Assembly (NCBI GenBank): GCA_947381415.1
Contig: CANCVB010000003.1
Span: forward strand, 106,072 to 170,071
Length of the DNA stretch: 64,000 nt
Origin: Burkholderiales bacterium
GTDB lineage: Bacteria > Pseudomonadota > Gammaproteobacteria > Burkholderiales > Burkholderiaceae_C
Reading direction: 5' to 3'
The notes below the pieces were generated by a model. The model was not told the DNA's origin. It searched no databases and was given only the letters and a program-made list of their open reading frames with translations. This document shows positions 7,793 to 17,296 of the stretch, piece after piece. Positions within the stretch are counted from its first letter, which is position 1; each line of letters opens with the position of its first letter. Position numbers and translations under genes: made by a program.

Positions 7793-8941
7793 CTACTTCA
7801 TAAGCTGCAGTACACATTTACCAAAGCTTTCACTCGCAACCTTAAACCCTAGTTCTTCGCACTTGATTTTGGCTATATCAAGATTGATCAAATTATTTTT
7901 ATTTAATGGCAACGATTGCCCGTCGTCAGTATCCTTTTCGCCAGTATTTGCCGATCGAGACCTTGTATTTTTGTTTTGAGCTTGTGCGAAATCAAACAAT
8001 ACACATTTTCCAGCGTCAACAGGTCTTACTTTTTCGCAATTATCAATTGCTAATTTATCTGCCATTTCCTTTGTCCCCATTCCATAAGCATATCCATATG
8101 GGGTTATATGGTCTTTGTATTTAGAAAATGCAATTGAACTATTGTCAACCCTATTGCTTATATCTTCAAGTGCACCAAGAAATCCTACTGATAATTTTTC
8201 TTCTTTAAGTCCAAATGGTGAAGGAACTAAATCCCTGTAAGGTAGAACTTTTTCAAATAAGTTGGGTGAAGGTTTTGTGTAATTCATCAATTCATTTGAT
8301 AGAGCAAAGTAACTCTCTGCCCAAAGAGTAACTTTTTCAAGAAGCTTTGCCTTTCGTTTGTCGGCTTTGATAGACGTATCATTCCATTCAGCAACGCTTG
8401 AGTCCAAAAACCCAAGTAATGCAAGGTTGAGTCCGAACGCAACTTGGTAATACCTTCCTTGAGATCCGCTTTGCGTAATTAAAATATTCAATAGCGTAAT
8501 TTGTTTGTTGCCTACTGTTGTAGACAACGGATCTATAGTTAAGCAGTGATCTTCACGATTCCTTTTTATTCCTTGCCTAATTACTAAATGGTTGGGCGAA
8601 CAAGGTTCACCGGTCCAGTACGAATTTGTCCCACTTTCTGTAGTTGCGATAATGAATTGTTTAGCAAATAATTGATTTCCTTCAAAGTGCACTAGGGTCA
8701 CACTCCCCATCTTTATTGAACTTTTACCGGTTGAGGTACTTGCAATTCCTTTTTCAAACTGCCACTTCTCTCCACCTATCAATATAGGATAACCACCGAT
8801 GGTTACATCCTCTTCAATTACCTCTCTAAATGCAATGTTTCGCAGAACTCCATTCGGAAACAATTCTGAACTTTGGGACTGAGTAACCCACATTAAAAAT
8901 ACCGCAGCAATTAATTTAACGTGCTTCATATTTAATCTCAT
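7793..8941 (-). CDS. Unrecognised secreted protein in AT-rich insert
   Basis: This 382-residue protein is one I do not recognise. Residues 1-25 form a signal peptide (basic start, hydrophobic KLIAAVFLMWV, then SQSSE). The middle has no obvious domain. Near 310-335 is an AIDNCEKVRPVDAGKCVLFDF segment and at the C-terminus KIKCEELGFKVASESFGKCVLQL. Each carries a Cys pair, and the second resembles the short C-x-x-x-GF...F-x-x-C-V pattern found repeatedly in secreted proteins of Comamonadaceae. The codon use is much AT-richer than neighbours, consistent with acquisition by transfer. The gene is alone between tRNA-derived repeats. Two candidate ATGs are present (8941 and 8929). No function is assigned. 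Confidence 0.75.
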   Translation of the reverse strand: MRLNMKHVKLIAAVFLMWVTQSQSSELFPNGVLRNIAFREVIEEDVTIGGYPILIGGEKWQFEKGIASTSTGKSSIKMGSVTLVHFEGNQLFAKQFIIATTESGTNSYWTGEPCSPNHLVIRQGIKRNREDHCLTIDPLSTTVGNKQITLLNILITQSGSQGRYYQVAFGLNLALLGFLDSSVAEWNDTSIKADKRKAKLLEKVTLWAESYFALSNELMNYTKPSPNLFEKVLPYRDLVPSPFGLKEEKLSVGFLGALEDISNRVDNSSIAFSKYKDHITPYGYAYGMGTKEMADKLAIDNCEKVRPVDAGKCVLFDFAQAQNKNTRSRSANTGEKDTDDGQSLPLNKNNLINLDIAKIKCEELGFKVASESFGKCVLQLMK

Positions 8942-9242
8942 AAAGTGGTTATCGGTATCGCCAAGTTAAATTTTCAATACTGTGAAATTTTGCAATATTT
9001 TCAAATATAGCTATAAAGTTTGCAGTCCTACAGGGGTACGACTGAACTTCAAAATTTATTCCCTTTTGTAATCGCAAGCAAAGGATCACCATTACTTTGC
9101 TTGCATTCGATAGTGAATTCGGAATTAATAAAGTCTAGGATCTAATTAATTCAATAAAAAATGCTGCGCAACATAAACGTTAAGAATTCGTATCTGAAAG
9201 CAGTATGCAAAAAATGATGAGGGGTAACTTGTAGGTTAGCAA
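8942..9242. other. AT-rich gene-free stretch inside the insert
   Basis: About 300 bases without a convincing coding frame on either strand. The part next to 8941 presumably holds the promoter of the secreted-protein gene, but I could not fix a -35/-10 pair with confidence. No tRNA, repeat array or integrase remnant was seen. Confidence 0.5.
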
Positions 9243-9266
9243 TAAAAAACGCCCCGTGAGGGGCGT
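9243..9266 (-). terminator. Rho-independent terminator after tRNA-Ser
   Basis: On the minus strand a 7-bp GC-rich stem (bases 9249-9255 pairing with 9260-9266, loop GTGA/TCAC) is followed by a T run (complement of the A-rich 9244-9249). It sits 15 bases downstream of the tRNA-Ser 3' end and would end the lysC-tRNA transcript. It lies inside the proposed insert. Confidence 0.85.
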
Positions 9267-9280
9267 CTTGAATTGGTAGC

Positions 9281-9373
9281 TGGCGGAAACGAAGGGATTC
9301 GAACCCTTGATGAGGCTCAACACCCCATACTCCCTTAGCAGGGGAGCACCTTCGGCCACTCGGTCACGTTTCC
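9281..9373 (-). tRNA. tRNA-Ser(GCU)
   Basis: This is a 93-nt class II tRNA on the minus strand. The 7-bp acceptor stem pairs GGAAACG with CGTTTCC, with discriminator G and an encoded CCA (9281-9283). The anticodon loop is CTGCTAA between CTCCC and GGGAG, with the anticodon GCU at 9339-9337. The long variable arm and the TTCGAAT T-loop are typical of tRNA-Ser. It begins only 10 bases after the lysC stop, so it is probably processed from the lysC transcript or expressed from a promoter inside lysC. Confidence 0.97.
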
Positions 9374-9383
9374 AGCTGATTAA

Positions 9384-10652
9384 TTATGCCTGATTCTTCT
9401 CTAAGTCAAAGGCTTTGTGCAGCGCACGCACCGCCAACTCTAGGTATTTCTCGTTGATTACCACAGAAGTTTTGATTTCGCTGGTAGAAATCATCTGTAT
9501 GTTGATGCCCTCTTCACTCAAGGATTCAAACATTCGACTGGCCACCCCAACGTGGCTGCGCATGCCAATACCCACAATCGATACCTTGCAGATCTTGGCA
9601 TCGCCGATCACCTCGGGGGATCCCAAGTCGGGCATGACTTGGTTTTTAAGCAACTCCATGGCTCGGGCGTGATCGTTGCGGTTCACGGTGAAACTAAAGT
9701 CGGTCAAACCACCTTTGCTGATGTTTTGAATAATCATGTCAACATCAATATTGGCTTGGGCAACAGCGCCCAAAATTTTGTAGGCAATGCCCGGTTTGTC
9801 AGGCACACCGATGATGGAGATTTTGGCTTCATCACGGGTGAAGGCAATGCCCGATACGATGGCTTGTTCCATTTGCTCGTCTTCCTCAAAAGTAATCAAA
9901 GTGCCAGACTTGGCTTCCTCGTGAATATCGATGTCCCAGGGCGTGAAGCTAGAGAGCACCCGCAAAGGTACCTTGTACTTGCCCGCAAATTCCACCGAAC
10001 GAATTTGCAACACCTTGCTGCCAAGAGAAGCCATCTCCAGCATTTCTTCAAAGCTCACGGTATGCAAGCGCCGCGCTTCGGGCACCACGCGGGGATCGGT
10101 GGTGTACACCCCATCCACATCGGTATAAATCAAACATTCGGCAGCTTTCATTGCTGCGGCCACCGCGACAGCCGATGTGTCAGAGCCACCGCGGCCCAGT
10201 GTGGTGATATGCCCCTCGGGATCCACCCCTTGAAAACCCGTGATGATGACCACCTTGCCCGAGGCCAAATCTGCGCGAACACGGGCGTCGTCGATCGATT
10301 CGATGCGTGCCTTGGTAAATGAACTGTCGGTTCGGATCGGAACTTGCCAACCGGCATAACTGACAGAAGCCAAACCTTCTGCCTGCAAAGCGATAGCCAG
10401 CAAAGCTGAAGATGCTTGCTCGCCTGTGGCTGCCAATGCATCCAGCTCTCTGAAGTAATCGGTGTTGCTGGTATCGGGCACCAACTCTTTGGCCAAACCC
10501 AATAAACGGTTGGTTTCGCCACTCATGGCAGAGGGAACGACCACCAATTGGTGCCCTGCTCTGGCCCATTTGGCCACGCGTTTAGCGACATTGCGTATGC
10601 GCTCGGTGGACCCCATCGAGGTACCACCGTATTTATGAACGATCAAAGCCAT
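9384..10652 (-). CDS. lysC: Aspartate kinase
   Basis: This 422-residue enzyme phosphorylates aspartate, the first step toward lysine, threonine and methionine. KYGGTSMGS (7-15) is the kinase signature. GRGGSDTSAVAVAAA (about 153-167) and YTDVDGVYTTDPRV (about 176-189) complete the amino acid kinase core. Two ACT domains follow from about 265, with sequence SIIGVPDKPG and VSIVGIGMRSHVGVA. They usually confer feedback inhibition by lysine and threonine. Length is normal for a monofunctional enzyme. It follows tilS on the same strand after 27 bases and is followed by tRNA-Ser. Confidence 0.97.
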   Translation of the reverse strand: MALIVHKYGGTSMGSTERIRNVAKRVAKWARAGHQLVVVPSAMSGETNRLLGLAKELVPDTSNTDYFRELDALAATGEQASSALLAIALQAEGLASVSYAGWQVPIRTDSSFTKARIESIDDARVRADLASGKVVIITGFQGVDPEGHITTLGRGGSDTSAVAVAAAMKAAECLIYTDVDGVYTTDPRVVPEARRLHTVSFEEMLEMASLGSKVLQIRSVEFAGKYKVPLRVLSSFTPWDIDIHEEAKSGTLITFEEDEQMEQAIVSGIAFTRDEAKISIIGVPDKPGIAYKILGAVAQANIDVDMIIQNISKGGLTDFSFTVNRNDHARAMELLKNQVMPDLGSPEVIGDAKICKVSIVGIGMRSHVGVASRMFESLSEEGINIQMISTSEIKTSVVINEKYLELAVRALHKAFDLEKNQA

Positions 10653-10679
10653 CGTAGAAGAAGGTCTATCTATGCAAAG

Positions 10680-11642
10680 CTAGAAATTGTACCAATCGAT
10701 ATGACCACCTACTCTGCGCACAAAACCATCGCCTACTTTGATGTCAATCTGGTGTCCTCGCGTGCGGCAAGCGTCAATTTGGTGCAGCAACTGATCGATT
10801 TGCGCCGTGCTGCACGACACCTGACGCTGTGATAACCAAGCACGCAGCACATTGGCTTGGCGCGGGATGCTGAGTTGCTGCAAAGCCGCCAACTGAGGTG
10901 GTATACCGGTTTGCTGCAAATCTATCAAAGCCATGTCATCTAAAACGGATTGGGCTTGGGCGGCATGGCGGGCACTGCGACCAAAGGTTTGGCGAAACGC
11001 GGGAAAAGCCAAGGCCAGCACAGGCAAGAGTTGATGGCGGATACGGTTGCGGGTGTACCGCTGGTCTTGGTTGGTGGGGTCTTCTGCCCAGCTTACCCCC
11101 TCTTGCAACAACCAATCGCGCAACTGCTGGGCTGGAACATCCAACCAAGGGCGATGAATACGCAAGCCGCCTCTCTCTGCCAAAGCAGGCATGGCTGACA
11201 AGCCAGGCAAACCTGCGCCTCGCGACAATGCCAACAGCATTGTTTCCACTTGGTCATCCGCATGTTGTGCCAAGGCAAGGTCTTTGATGGAACCCTCCCA
11301 GTGTGTTTCCAGTACCTGTGAAAAAGCTTGGTAGCGCGCTTGACGTGCGGCATCTTCAGGGCTTTCCCCGCTGAGAGGATGCGCGTCAACATGCGTGACC
11401 ACCAAAGGAACCGACCAACGTTCACACAAGTTGCGGCAGTGGGAGGCAAATTCATCGGCAGCAGCTTGCAAACCATGGTGAACATGAACAGCTCGCACCT
11501 GATGGGGCCAACGCTGCACACATGCCAACAGCAAAGCACATGAGTCCGCGCCACCACTCAAGGCAACCGCAAAAGGCAAAGAAGGTGAAAAGTGCGCGAG
11601 TGAGGGAGCAGTCAAGTTAGCGCGCGTCAGCCTTGGTGTCAT
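10680..11642 (-). CDS. tilS: tRNA(Ile)-lysidine synthase
   Basis: TilS modifies the CAU anticodon of tRNA-Ile with lysine so that it reads AUA. The PP-loop ATP-pyrophosphatase motif SGGADS lies at residues 29-34 counted from the ATG at 11642. [20 protein letters not shown] and [11 protein letters not shown] are further family segments. Longer starts (to 11684) would extend 68 bases into accA. The ATG at 11642 overlaps accA by 26 bases and is favoured, though no strong ribosome site is visible, so translation may rely on coupling. At 320 residues it is shorter than E. coli TilS, as is common in betaproteobacteria. Confidence 0.93.
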   Translation of the reverse strand: MTPRLTRANLTAPSLAHFSPSLPFAVALSGGADSCALLLACVQRWPHQVRAVHVHHGLQAAADEFASHCRNLCERWSVPLVVTHVDAHPLSGESPEDAARQARYQAFSQVLETHWEGSIKDLALAQHADDQVETMLLALSRGAGLPGLSAMPALAERGGLRIHRPWLDVPAQQLRDWLLQEGVSWAEDPTNQDQRYTRNRIRHQLLPVLALAFPAFRQTFGRSARHAAQAQSVLDDMALIDLQQTGIPPQLAALQQLSIPRQANVLRAWLSQRQVSCSTAQIDQLLHQIDACRTRGHQIDIKVGDGFVRRVGGHIDWYNF

Positions 11643-12594
11643 TGAACCGGCCATAGCTTTGCAAGCGCTCATAGCGTCGATCAAGCAACTCTTTCAGTTT
11701 GAGGTCAGTGACTTGACGCCATGCATCGTTCAGACCACGTTTAAGTTGAGACGCCATCAACTTGGTGTCACGGTGGGCACCACCCACGGGTTCATTCACG
11801 ATTTTGTCGACCAGCCCTAAGGCTTTCAAACGGTGGGCGGTGATGCCCAAAGCGTCGGCTGCATCAGATGCACGGTCCGAGGTTTTCCACAAAATAGAAG
11901 CACATCCCTCGGGACTGATGACAGAGTAAATGGAGTACTGCAACATCAACAGTTGGTCAGCCACACTGATAGCCAAGGCACCGCCCGAGCCACCTTCCCC
12001 AATGATGGTGGTGATGATGGGAACCTGCAATTGCGCCATCTCGAAAATATTTCGCCCAATGGCTTCGCTTTGGCTGCGTTCTTCAGCGTCAATGCCTGGG
12101 AAAGCACCCGGGGTGTCAACAAAGGTGAACACGGGCAGTTTGAATTTCTCGGCCGTCTTCATCAAACGCAAGGCTTTGCGGTAACCCTCTGGGCGCGTCA
12201 TGCCAAAGTTGCGCGCTGTACGTTCTCTCGTGTCGCGGCCTTTTTGTTGACCGATCACCATGCAGGCATTGCCGTTGAATCGCGCCAAACCACCCACAAT
12301 GCTCAAGTCGTCAGAGAAATGCCTGTCGCCATGCATCTCCACAAAGTCAGTGAAGATGTCATTGATGTAATCAAGTGTGTAGGGCCGCTCGGGGTGACGC
12401 GCAATCTTGGTGATTTGCCAAGGGGTGAGGTCACTGTAAATGTCTTTGGTAAGTTGAAGGCTTTTTTTAGCGAGCTGCTCAATTTCATCGGAAATATCCA
12501 CAGCCGACTCGGTTTGCACATATCTGAGTTCTTCGATCTTGCCTTCGAGTTCAGCAATCGGTTGCTCGAAATCGAGAAATGTTTTTTTTGCCAA
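11617..12594 (-). CDS. accA: Acetyl-CoA carboxylase carboxyltransferase subunit alpha
   Basis: AccA is the alpha subunit of the carboxyltransferase half of acetyl-CoA carboxylase, the committed step of fatty acid synthesis. I place the start at TTG 12594-12592. It is preceded by a strong AAGGAGAG site and gives 325 residues beginning [12 protein letters not shown], the usual length and N-terminus. An upstream ATG at 12702 would add 36 unrelated residues. Core segments include [41 protein letters not shown] and [11 protein letters not shown]. It is followed by tilS with a short overlap. Confidence 0.97.
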   Translation of the reverse strand: MAKKTFLDFEQPIAELEGKIEELRYVQTESAVDISDEIEQLAKKSLQLTKDIYSDLTPWQITKIARHPERPYTLDYINDIFTDFVEMHGDRHFSDDLSIVGGLARFNGNACMVIGQQKGRDTRERTARNFGMTRPEGYRKALRLMKTAEKFKLPVFTFVDTPGAFPGIDAEERSQSEAIGRNIFEMAQLQVPIITTIIGEGGSGGALAISVADQLLMLQYSIYSVISPEGCASILWKTSDRASDAADALGITAHRLKALGLVDKIVNEPVGGAHRDTKLMASQLKRGLNDAWRQVTDLKLKELLDRRYERLQSYGRFNDTKADAR

Positions 12595-12629
12595 TCGTCT
12601 CTCCTTGCGCCCAGGTGTCTGACCGAGGC

Positions 12630-13274
12630 TTAGTAGGCCACTGGTTGCGGGTCTAGCGAGCGCCAAATATACCAAGTTGCCACACTGCAGTACGGCGCCC
12701 AAGCGGCAGCGACTTCACGCGCATCACTGCGACTGACTGCTTCACCAGAAAAATAGTTGTGGCTGATCCCATTGATAAGCCCCACATCGTCCAGCGGCAA
12801 GACATTGGGACGCATCAAATAAAAGATCAAAAACATCTCTGCCGTCCAACGGCCAATGCCGCGGATGGATACCAACTCGGCAATGATGGCCTCGTCGTCC
12901 ATCTCTGCCCATTGCCGGGTATGCACAGCGCCGTTGGAAAAATGCAAAGCCAGATCGACCAAATACTCGACTTTGCGCGCAGACAAGCCAGCCGCACGCA
13001 TGTCATCGACTTTGAGCTTCAACACATACGCGGGTGTGATTTTTTTAGGTAATGCGGCAAACCTGTCCCATACCGATTGGGCCGCCTTGACGGATATTTG
13101 TTGACCGACGATGCTTCTGGCCAAAGTGACGAAAGCATCACCGCGCGACTCTAAACAGGCATCGCCAAACTGCGGAATCAAGCGGCGCATGACACGGTCT
13201 TTTTTGGCCAAATGCTTACACGCCTCATCCCAGTAAGAGGGAATGGCGCGCTTGACAGGCAAACTGACCACCAT
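12630..13274 (-). CDS. DNA-3-methyladenine glycosylase II family protein (AlkA-like, HhH-GPD)
   Basis: This base-excision repair glycosylase removes alkylated purines. From the ATG at 13274 it has 214 residues. [12 protein letters not shown] (53-64) and the helix-hairpin-helix stretch [18 protein letters not shown] (134-151) are followed by LPLDDVGL, with the catalytic Asp probably at 163. The start codon overlaps the cysS stop as TGATG, with GGGAG about 9 bases upstream, so coupling to cysS is likely. A longer start at 13289 is possible. It lacks the N-terminal domain of E. coli AlkA, like the short bacterial forms. Confidence 0.9.
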   Translation of the reverse strand: MVVSLPVKRAIPSYWDEACKHLAKKDRVMRRLIPQFGDACLESRGDAFVTLARSIVGQQISVKAAQSVWDRFAALPKKITPAYVLKLKVDDMRAAGLSARKVEYLVDLALHFSNGAVHTRQWAEMDDEAIIAELVSIRGIGRWTAEMFLIFYLMRPNVLPLDDVGLINGISHNYFSGEAVSRSDAREVAAAWAPYCSVATWYIWRSLDPQPVAY

Positions 13275-14647
13275 CAGGCACGCTCCCATTGCGTGCCTTG
13301 GGGCGAGTCTTTCAACACCACACCCATGTCGCTCAAGGTTTGTCGAATTTGATCGGCTTGGGCAAAATTTTTGCTGGCCTTGGCTTGGGCGCGGGCATCA
13401 ATCAGAGACTGAATATGGGCTTCATCGATGTCACTGCCCGCTTGCAAAAAGTCTTGCGGCGGGCTTTGCAACAAACCCAGCACGCCACCCAAGGCTTTGA
13501 GCAAACCCGACAACTGCGTGGATTGCGAGCGGTTGACCTCAGCGGCCAAATCAAACAGCACGGCCACCGCTTCAGGGGTGCCGAAATCCTCATCCATGGC
13601 AAGCTTAAAGCGAGCCGCATAGTCGTTTTGCCAGTCGATGGCAACCTCATCAGGCTTTACGGCCTGTAAAGCCGTGTACATACGCTTTAGCGATGCCCGC
13701 GCATCATCCAAATGCACATCGCTGAAATTTAAAGCACTTCGGTAATGGCTACGCACCACAAAGAAACGCACCACCTCGGGGGCATACAACTTCAATACTT
13801 CTCGGATCGTGAAGAAATTGTTCAAGCTCTTGGACATCTTGACGTTGTCCACATTGATAAAGCCGTTGTGCATCCAAATGCGGGCCATGGGGTGTCCATG
13901 GGCACCTTCACTTTGCGCAATTTCATTTTCATGGTGGGGAAACTGCAAATCAGCACCCCCGCCGTGAATGTCAAAGCTTTGCCCCAACAACTCGCAGGCC
14001 ATGGCCGAGCATTCGATGTGCCAGCCTGGCCGCCCTGCACCGAAAGGGCTGTCCCATTTCACCTCTTGTGGCTCATCTGCTTTGGCAGATTTCCACAAAA
14101 CAAAATCCAAAGGATCGTCTTTGCCATCGAGCACCGCTACCCGCTCACCGGCGTGTAACTCATCCAACGACTTGCCAGAGAGCTTGCCGTAACCAGTGAA
14201 TTTACGCACGGCGTAATTCACATCACCACTGGGTGCGCGGTAGGCCAATCCTTTGTCTTCCAATTGACCGATGAGTGTCAGCATTTGTGGCACGTAATCG
14301 GTGGCACGGGGTTCGAAGGTGGGCCGCTCTATGCCCAAGGCGTCGGCGTCTTGGTGCAAAGCCGCAATCATGCGATCGGTCAAAGAACGGATGCTTTCGC
14401 CGTTTTCGGTTGCACGGCGAATGATCTTGTCATCAATATCAGTGACATTGCGAACATAGGTGACTTGGAAACCGCTGTGACGCAACCAGCGTTGCACCAC
14501 ATCAAATGCCACCATAGAGCGGGCATGGCCAAGATGGCAAAGATCGTAAACAGTCATGCCGCAAACATACATACGCACCTGACCAGGCGTCAGCGGCGTC
14601 AAGTTTTCCAGCGCACGACTTAAGGTGCTGTAAATGCGGATGCTCAT
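13274..14647 (-). CDS. cysS: Cysteinyl-tRNA synthetase
   Basis: This class I synthetase charges tRNA-Cys. From ATG 14647 (MSIRIYSTL) it has 457 residues, the normal size. An earlier ATG at 14677 adds ten atypical residues. The HIGH-type motif is in CHLGHARS (37-44) and KMSKSLNNF is the class I KMSKS loop. Zinc ligands are expected at Cys29 (YVCGMT), the Cys in HIECSAMA, and the His of [15 protein letters not shown]. The C-terminal region ([23 protein letters not shown]) is the anticodon-binding domain. The stop overlaps the start of the AlkA-like gene. Confidence 0.97.
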   Translation of the reverse strand: MSIRIYSTLSRALENLTPLTPGQVRMYVCGMTVYDLCHLGHARSMVAFDVVQRWLRHSGFQVTYVRNVTDIDDKIIRRATENGESIRSLTDRMIAALHQDADALGIERPTFEPRATDYVPQMLTLIGQLEDKGLAYRAPSGDVNYAVRKFTGYGKLSGKSLDELHAGERVAVLDGKDDPLDFVLWKSAKADEPQEVKWDSPFGAGRPGWHIECSAMACELLGQSFDIHGGGADLQFPHHENEIAQSEGAHGHPMARIWMHNGFINVDNVKMSKSLNNFFTIREVLKLYAPEVVRFFVVRSHYRSALNFSDVHLDDARASLKRMYTALQAVKPDEVAIDWQNDYAARFKLAMDEDFGTPEAVAVLFDLAAEVNRSQSTQLSGLLKALGGVLGLLQSPPQDFLQAGSDIDEAHIQSLIDARAQAKASKNFAQADQIRQTLSDMGVVLKDSPQGTQWERA

Positions 14648-14779
14648 GTGAGAAAAAAGGCGCTTGCACCGAGGCAAGAAAGGCGAATGGCTGAGATGGA
14701 CTCTCTACTACAATGCCCGCAGTATATCGATCCCTTGCTTTGTAAGCATTTGTTTTGAACTGATGCTTGATTGAATTCC

Positions 14780-15367
14780 ATGCCACGTTCCTTCCTGCCC
14801 TGTTCGTCTGTCCGTGCGTCGTCTTGGCGCAGAAGCTTTTGCTGGCTACTGCTTGCGGCTGCTTTGGCCGTGAACGCACAAACCACTAGCACCATACAAC
14901 TCAAAGGCACCCCCCATGACGAGGTGCAAAAAGCCATGGGGCAGCGCAAATGGCCCCAAGCTTTGGAACAGGTCGATGCCTATTTGCAAGAGCGCCCACG
15001 CGATCCCCAGATGCGTTTTTGGCGCGCGCGTTTACTGGAGCAACTCGGTCGTCCCGACGAAGCCTTAGAGGTATACGAAGGCTTGGCGCAAGACTATCCC
15101 GAGTTACCCGAAGTTCAAAACAATTTGGGCGTGATGTATGCCAGCAAAGGCAAACTCGATATGGCCAAATATGCTTTTGAGCAAGCCCTGCGCAACAACC
15201 CCACCTACGCCACGGCGCATGAAAACATGGGGGATATTTTGTTGCACTTGGCTAAGCAATCTTTTGCGAAAGCGGGCCAACTTGACCCCAGCATGGCCAA
15301 AACGCTTGAGCAAAAGATGTTGGCACTTGAACCTGTTCTTCAACTCACACTGAGCACACCTAAATGA
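14780..15367 (+). CDS. Periplasmic TPR-repeat protein
   Basis: The 195-residue protein has an N-terminal signal sequence (basic segment then CWLLLAAALAVNAQ, cleavage near residue 34). Three to four tetratricopeptide-like repeats follow, for example RPRDPQMRFWRARLLEQLGRPDEA and LPEVQNNLGVMYASKGKLDMA. Such proteins are scaffolds, and no enzymatic role is visible. Its stop overlaps the start of the exported PPIase gene by four bases (ATGA), so the two are coupled and the pair may serve envelope protein folding. It is transcribed away from cysS across a 130-base divergent region. The start at TTG 14771 is less likely. Confidence 0.85.
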   Translation: MPRSFLPCSSVRASSWRRSFCWLLLAAALAVNAQTTSTIQLKGTPHDEVQKAMGQRKWPQALEQVDAYLQERPRDPQMRFWRARLLEQLGRPDEALEVYEGLAQDYPELPEVQNNLGVMYASKGKLDMAKYAFEQALRNNPTYATAHENMGDILLHLAKQSFAKAGQLDPSMAKTLEQKMLALEPVLQLTLSTPK

Positions 15368-15957
15368 TTCTGCGCCGTTGCTTTCTAGGCTTATCCCTCG
15401 TCATTTTCAGCTTGACCAATGCCCAAGCACAAACGCTCGCTCCCCAAGTGAAATTCACCACCAACATGGGTGAATTCGTGGTGGAGGTCTATCCCGACAA
15501 AGCCCCCAACACGGTAGAAAACTTTTTGACCTATGTCCGTGATGGCCATTACAACGGAACCATTTTTCACCGCGTCATCAACAATTTCATGATCCAAGGT
15601 GGTGGCTACGACGCCCGCTACATGGAAAAGCCTGGCCGTGCACCCATCAAACATGAAGGGGCAGAAGTCAAGGCCAAAGGCGGCCCTACCAACACGGTGG
15701 GCACGATTGCCATGGCTCGCACGAACAACCCACACTCTGCCTCTGCACAGTTTTTTATCAACGTCAACAACAACGATTTCCTCAACCACGTCGCCCCTTC
15801 TGGACAAGGCTGGGGCTATGTGGCCTTTGGCAAAGTGGTCAGTGGCATGGACGTTGTCAACAAAATCAAACTCACCCCCACCGGTTCAGGCGGTCCTTTC
15901 CCCACCGATGTCCCTCAAACCCAGGTCGTGATTCAGTCCGCCACTTTAGTGAAATAA
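15364..15957 (+). CDS. ppiA: Exported peptidyl-prolyl cis-trans isomerase, cyclophilin type
   Basis: This cyclophilin has 197 residues and an N-terminal signal peptide ([17 protein letters not shown]), so it acts in the periplasm. The isomerase core includes [35 protein letters not shown] and [17 protein letters not shown], with the catalytic Arg in FHRVI. It is immediately followed by a paralogous cytoplasmic cyclophilin gene with a 4-base gap, evidence of tandem duplication. ATGA overlap couples it to the TPR gene upstream. Confidence 0.95.
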   Translation: MILRRCFLGLSLVIFSLTNAQAQTLAPQVKFTTNMGEFVVEVYPDKAPNTVENFLTYVRDGHYNGTIFHRVINNFMIQGGGYDARYMEKPGRAPIKHEGAEVKAKGGPTNTVGTIAMARTNNPHSASAQFFINVNNNDFLNHVAPSGQGWGYVAFGKVVSGMDVVNKIKLTPTGSGGPFPTDVPQTQVVIQSATLVK

Positions 15958-15961
15958 ACCC

Positions 15962-16471
15962 ATGTCAAATCCCCAAGTTGAACTGCATATCCAAGACCAC
16001 GGCATCATCACCCTTGAACTCGATGCCGAAAAGGCTCCCAAAACAGTGGCCAATTTTTTGGCGTATGTTGACAGTGGCCATTACGACCAAACGATTTTTC
16101 ACCGTGTGATTCCCGGCTTTATGGTGCAAGGTGGTGGCATGTCGGTTGGTATGAAAGAAAAAAAGACCGGCGAGAAATTGGAAAATGAAGCCCACAATGG
16201 CTTGGTCAACGACTGTTACACCGTTGCCATGGCGCGTACCAGCGACCCCCATTCAGCGACATCGCAGTTTTTCATCAATGTGAAAGACAACGATTTTCTC
16301 AACCACACAGCCCCTACAGGCAGTGGCTGGGGCTATGCGGTGTTTGGCAAAGTCATCAGCGGCACCGACGTGGTAGACGCCATTTGCAAAGTAAAAACAG
16401 GGCGTAAAGGCTTTCACGACGATGTTCCTAAAGAGGATGTGATCATCGAAAAAGCCGTGCAACTGGCCTGA
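15962..16471 (+). CDS. ppiB: Cytoplasmic peptidyl-prolyl cis-trans isomerase B
   Basis: This 169-residue cyclophilin has no signal peptide and is therefore cytoplasmic. Core motifs are [36 protein letters not shown] and [17 protein letters not shown]. It is about half identical by eye to the exported copy directly upstream. Typical PpiB length. lpxH follows after 27 bases, an order found in several Burkholderiales. Confidence 0.96.
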   Translation: MSNPQVELHIQDHGIITLELDAEKAPKTVANFLAYVDSGHYDQTIFHRVIPGFMVQGGGMSVGMKEKKTGEKLENEAHNGLVNDCYTVAMARTSDPHSATSQFFINVKDNDFLNHTAPTGSGWGYAVFGKVISGTDVVDAICKVKTGRKGFHDDVPKEDVIIEKAVQLA

Positions 16472-16498
16472 CACTTTGACGCAGGCAGTCACTTCTGT

Positions 16499-17281
16499 AT
16501 GAAGCCTGACCTGGCCGCCCCTCTTGCCAGTGTCAATGTCAGCCCTTGGCACAAGCTGACATTTATTTCCGACTTGCATCTTCAACCGAGCCAAACCGCA
16601 ACATTTGAGGTTTGGCAATCTGCCATGCAAAGGCTCGATACCGATGCCTTGTTTATCTTGGGCGATCTGTTTGAGGTGTGGGTAGGTGACGATATATTGG
16701 ATGCGCCGGAGGGCGTGTTTGAGCGCCAATGTTGTGAGGTATTGCAGCAGGTGGCCAAGCGGTTACCGGTGTTTTGGATGGTCGGCAACAGAGACTTCCT
16801 ATGGGGCAGACAAGCAGCCCATGCAAGCGGCATGCAAACCCTGCAAGACCCTTGCGTTTTAGAAACGTCCCAGGGGCGATGGCTCTTAAGCCATGGCGAC
16901 GCACTGTGCATTGCCGACACCGCCTACCAAGCATTTCGACAAAAAGTCAGATCGCAAGCTTGGCAAACCAAGTTTTTGTCTCAGCCCTTGGCCGACCGGC
17001 TCACGATTGCGCGAGACATGCGGGCACAAAGTGAAGCCTTGAAGCAGTCTCAAAGCGTTTGGATAGATGTCGACGATGCAGCCGCTTTGCAACTTTTGCA
17101 ACAGCACAACGCCAGTGTGTTGGTACACGGTCATACCCACCAAGCGGCCTTGCATGTGTTGTCATCGCAACATCAACGCTTGGTGCTCAGCGACTGGGAT
17201 GCCAGCGCCATGCCTGCTCGGGCACAGTGGCTGACATGGCAAAGCGGTCGAGGCTTTTCTCGCTCAGCCGTGCTGGGCTAA
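16499..17281 (+). CDS. lpxH: UDP-2,3-diacylglucosamine diphosphatase
   Basis: LpxH hydrolyses UDP-2,3-diacylglucosamine to lipid X in lipid A synthesis at the inner membrane face. The calcineurin-like metal motifs are all present: FISDLHL (22-28), GDLFEVWVGDD, GNRDFLWG, LSHGDALC and VHGHTHQAAL. The 260-residue length is normal, with a slightly long N-terminus before KLTFISDLHL. It ends 15 bases before the convergent DUF349 gene. Confidence 0.95.
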   Translation: MKPDLAAPLASVNVSPWHKLTFISDLHLQPSQTATFEVWQSAMQRLDTDALFILGDLFEVWVGDDILDAPEGVFERQCCEVLQQVAKRLPVFWMVGNRDFLWGRQAAHASGMQTLQDPCVLETSQGRWLLSHGDALCIADTAYQAFRQKVRSQAWQTKFLSQPLADRLTIARDMRAQSEALKQSQSVWIDVDDAAALQLLQQHNASVLVHGHTHQAALHVLSSQHQRLVLSDWDASAMPARAQWLTWQSGRGFSRSAVLG

Positions 17282-17296
17282 CACAGACTGAAACAG

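Larger units (their letters stand above)
7747..9293. mobile_element. Putative small integrated element or island remnant at tRNA-Ser(GCU)
   Basis: About 1.53 kb of DNA is bracketed by 14-base perfect direct repeats derived from the tRNA 3' end. The intact tRNA stays on the right side. Its content is clearly AT-richer than the flanking bciA-like and lysC genes and includes one secreted-protein gene and a long non-coding AT-rich stretch. No integrase, relaxase or transposase is present, so it would be a decayed or non-autonomous element mobilised in trans. The repeats and composition are seen directly. The integration history is inference. Confidence 0.6.
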
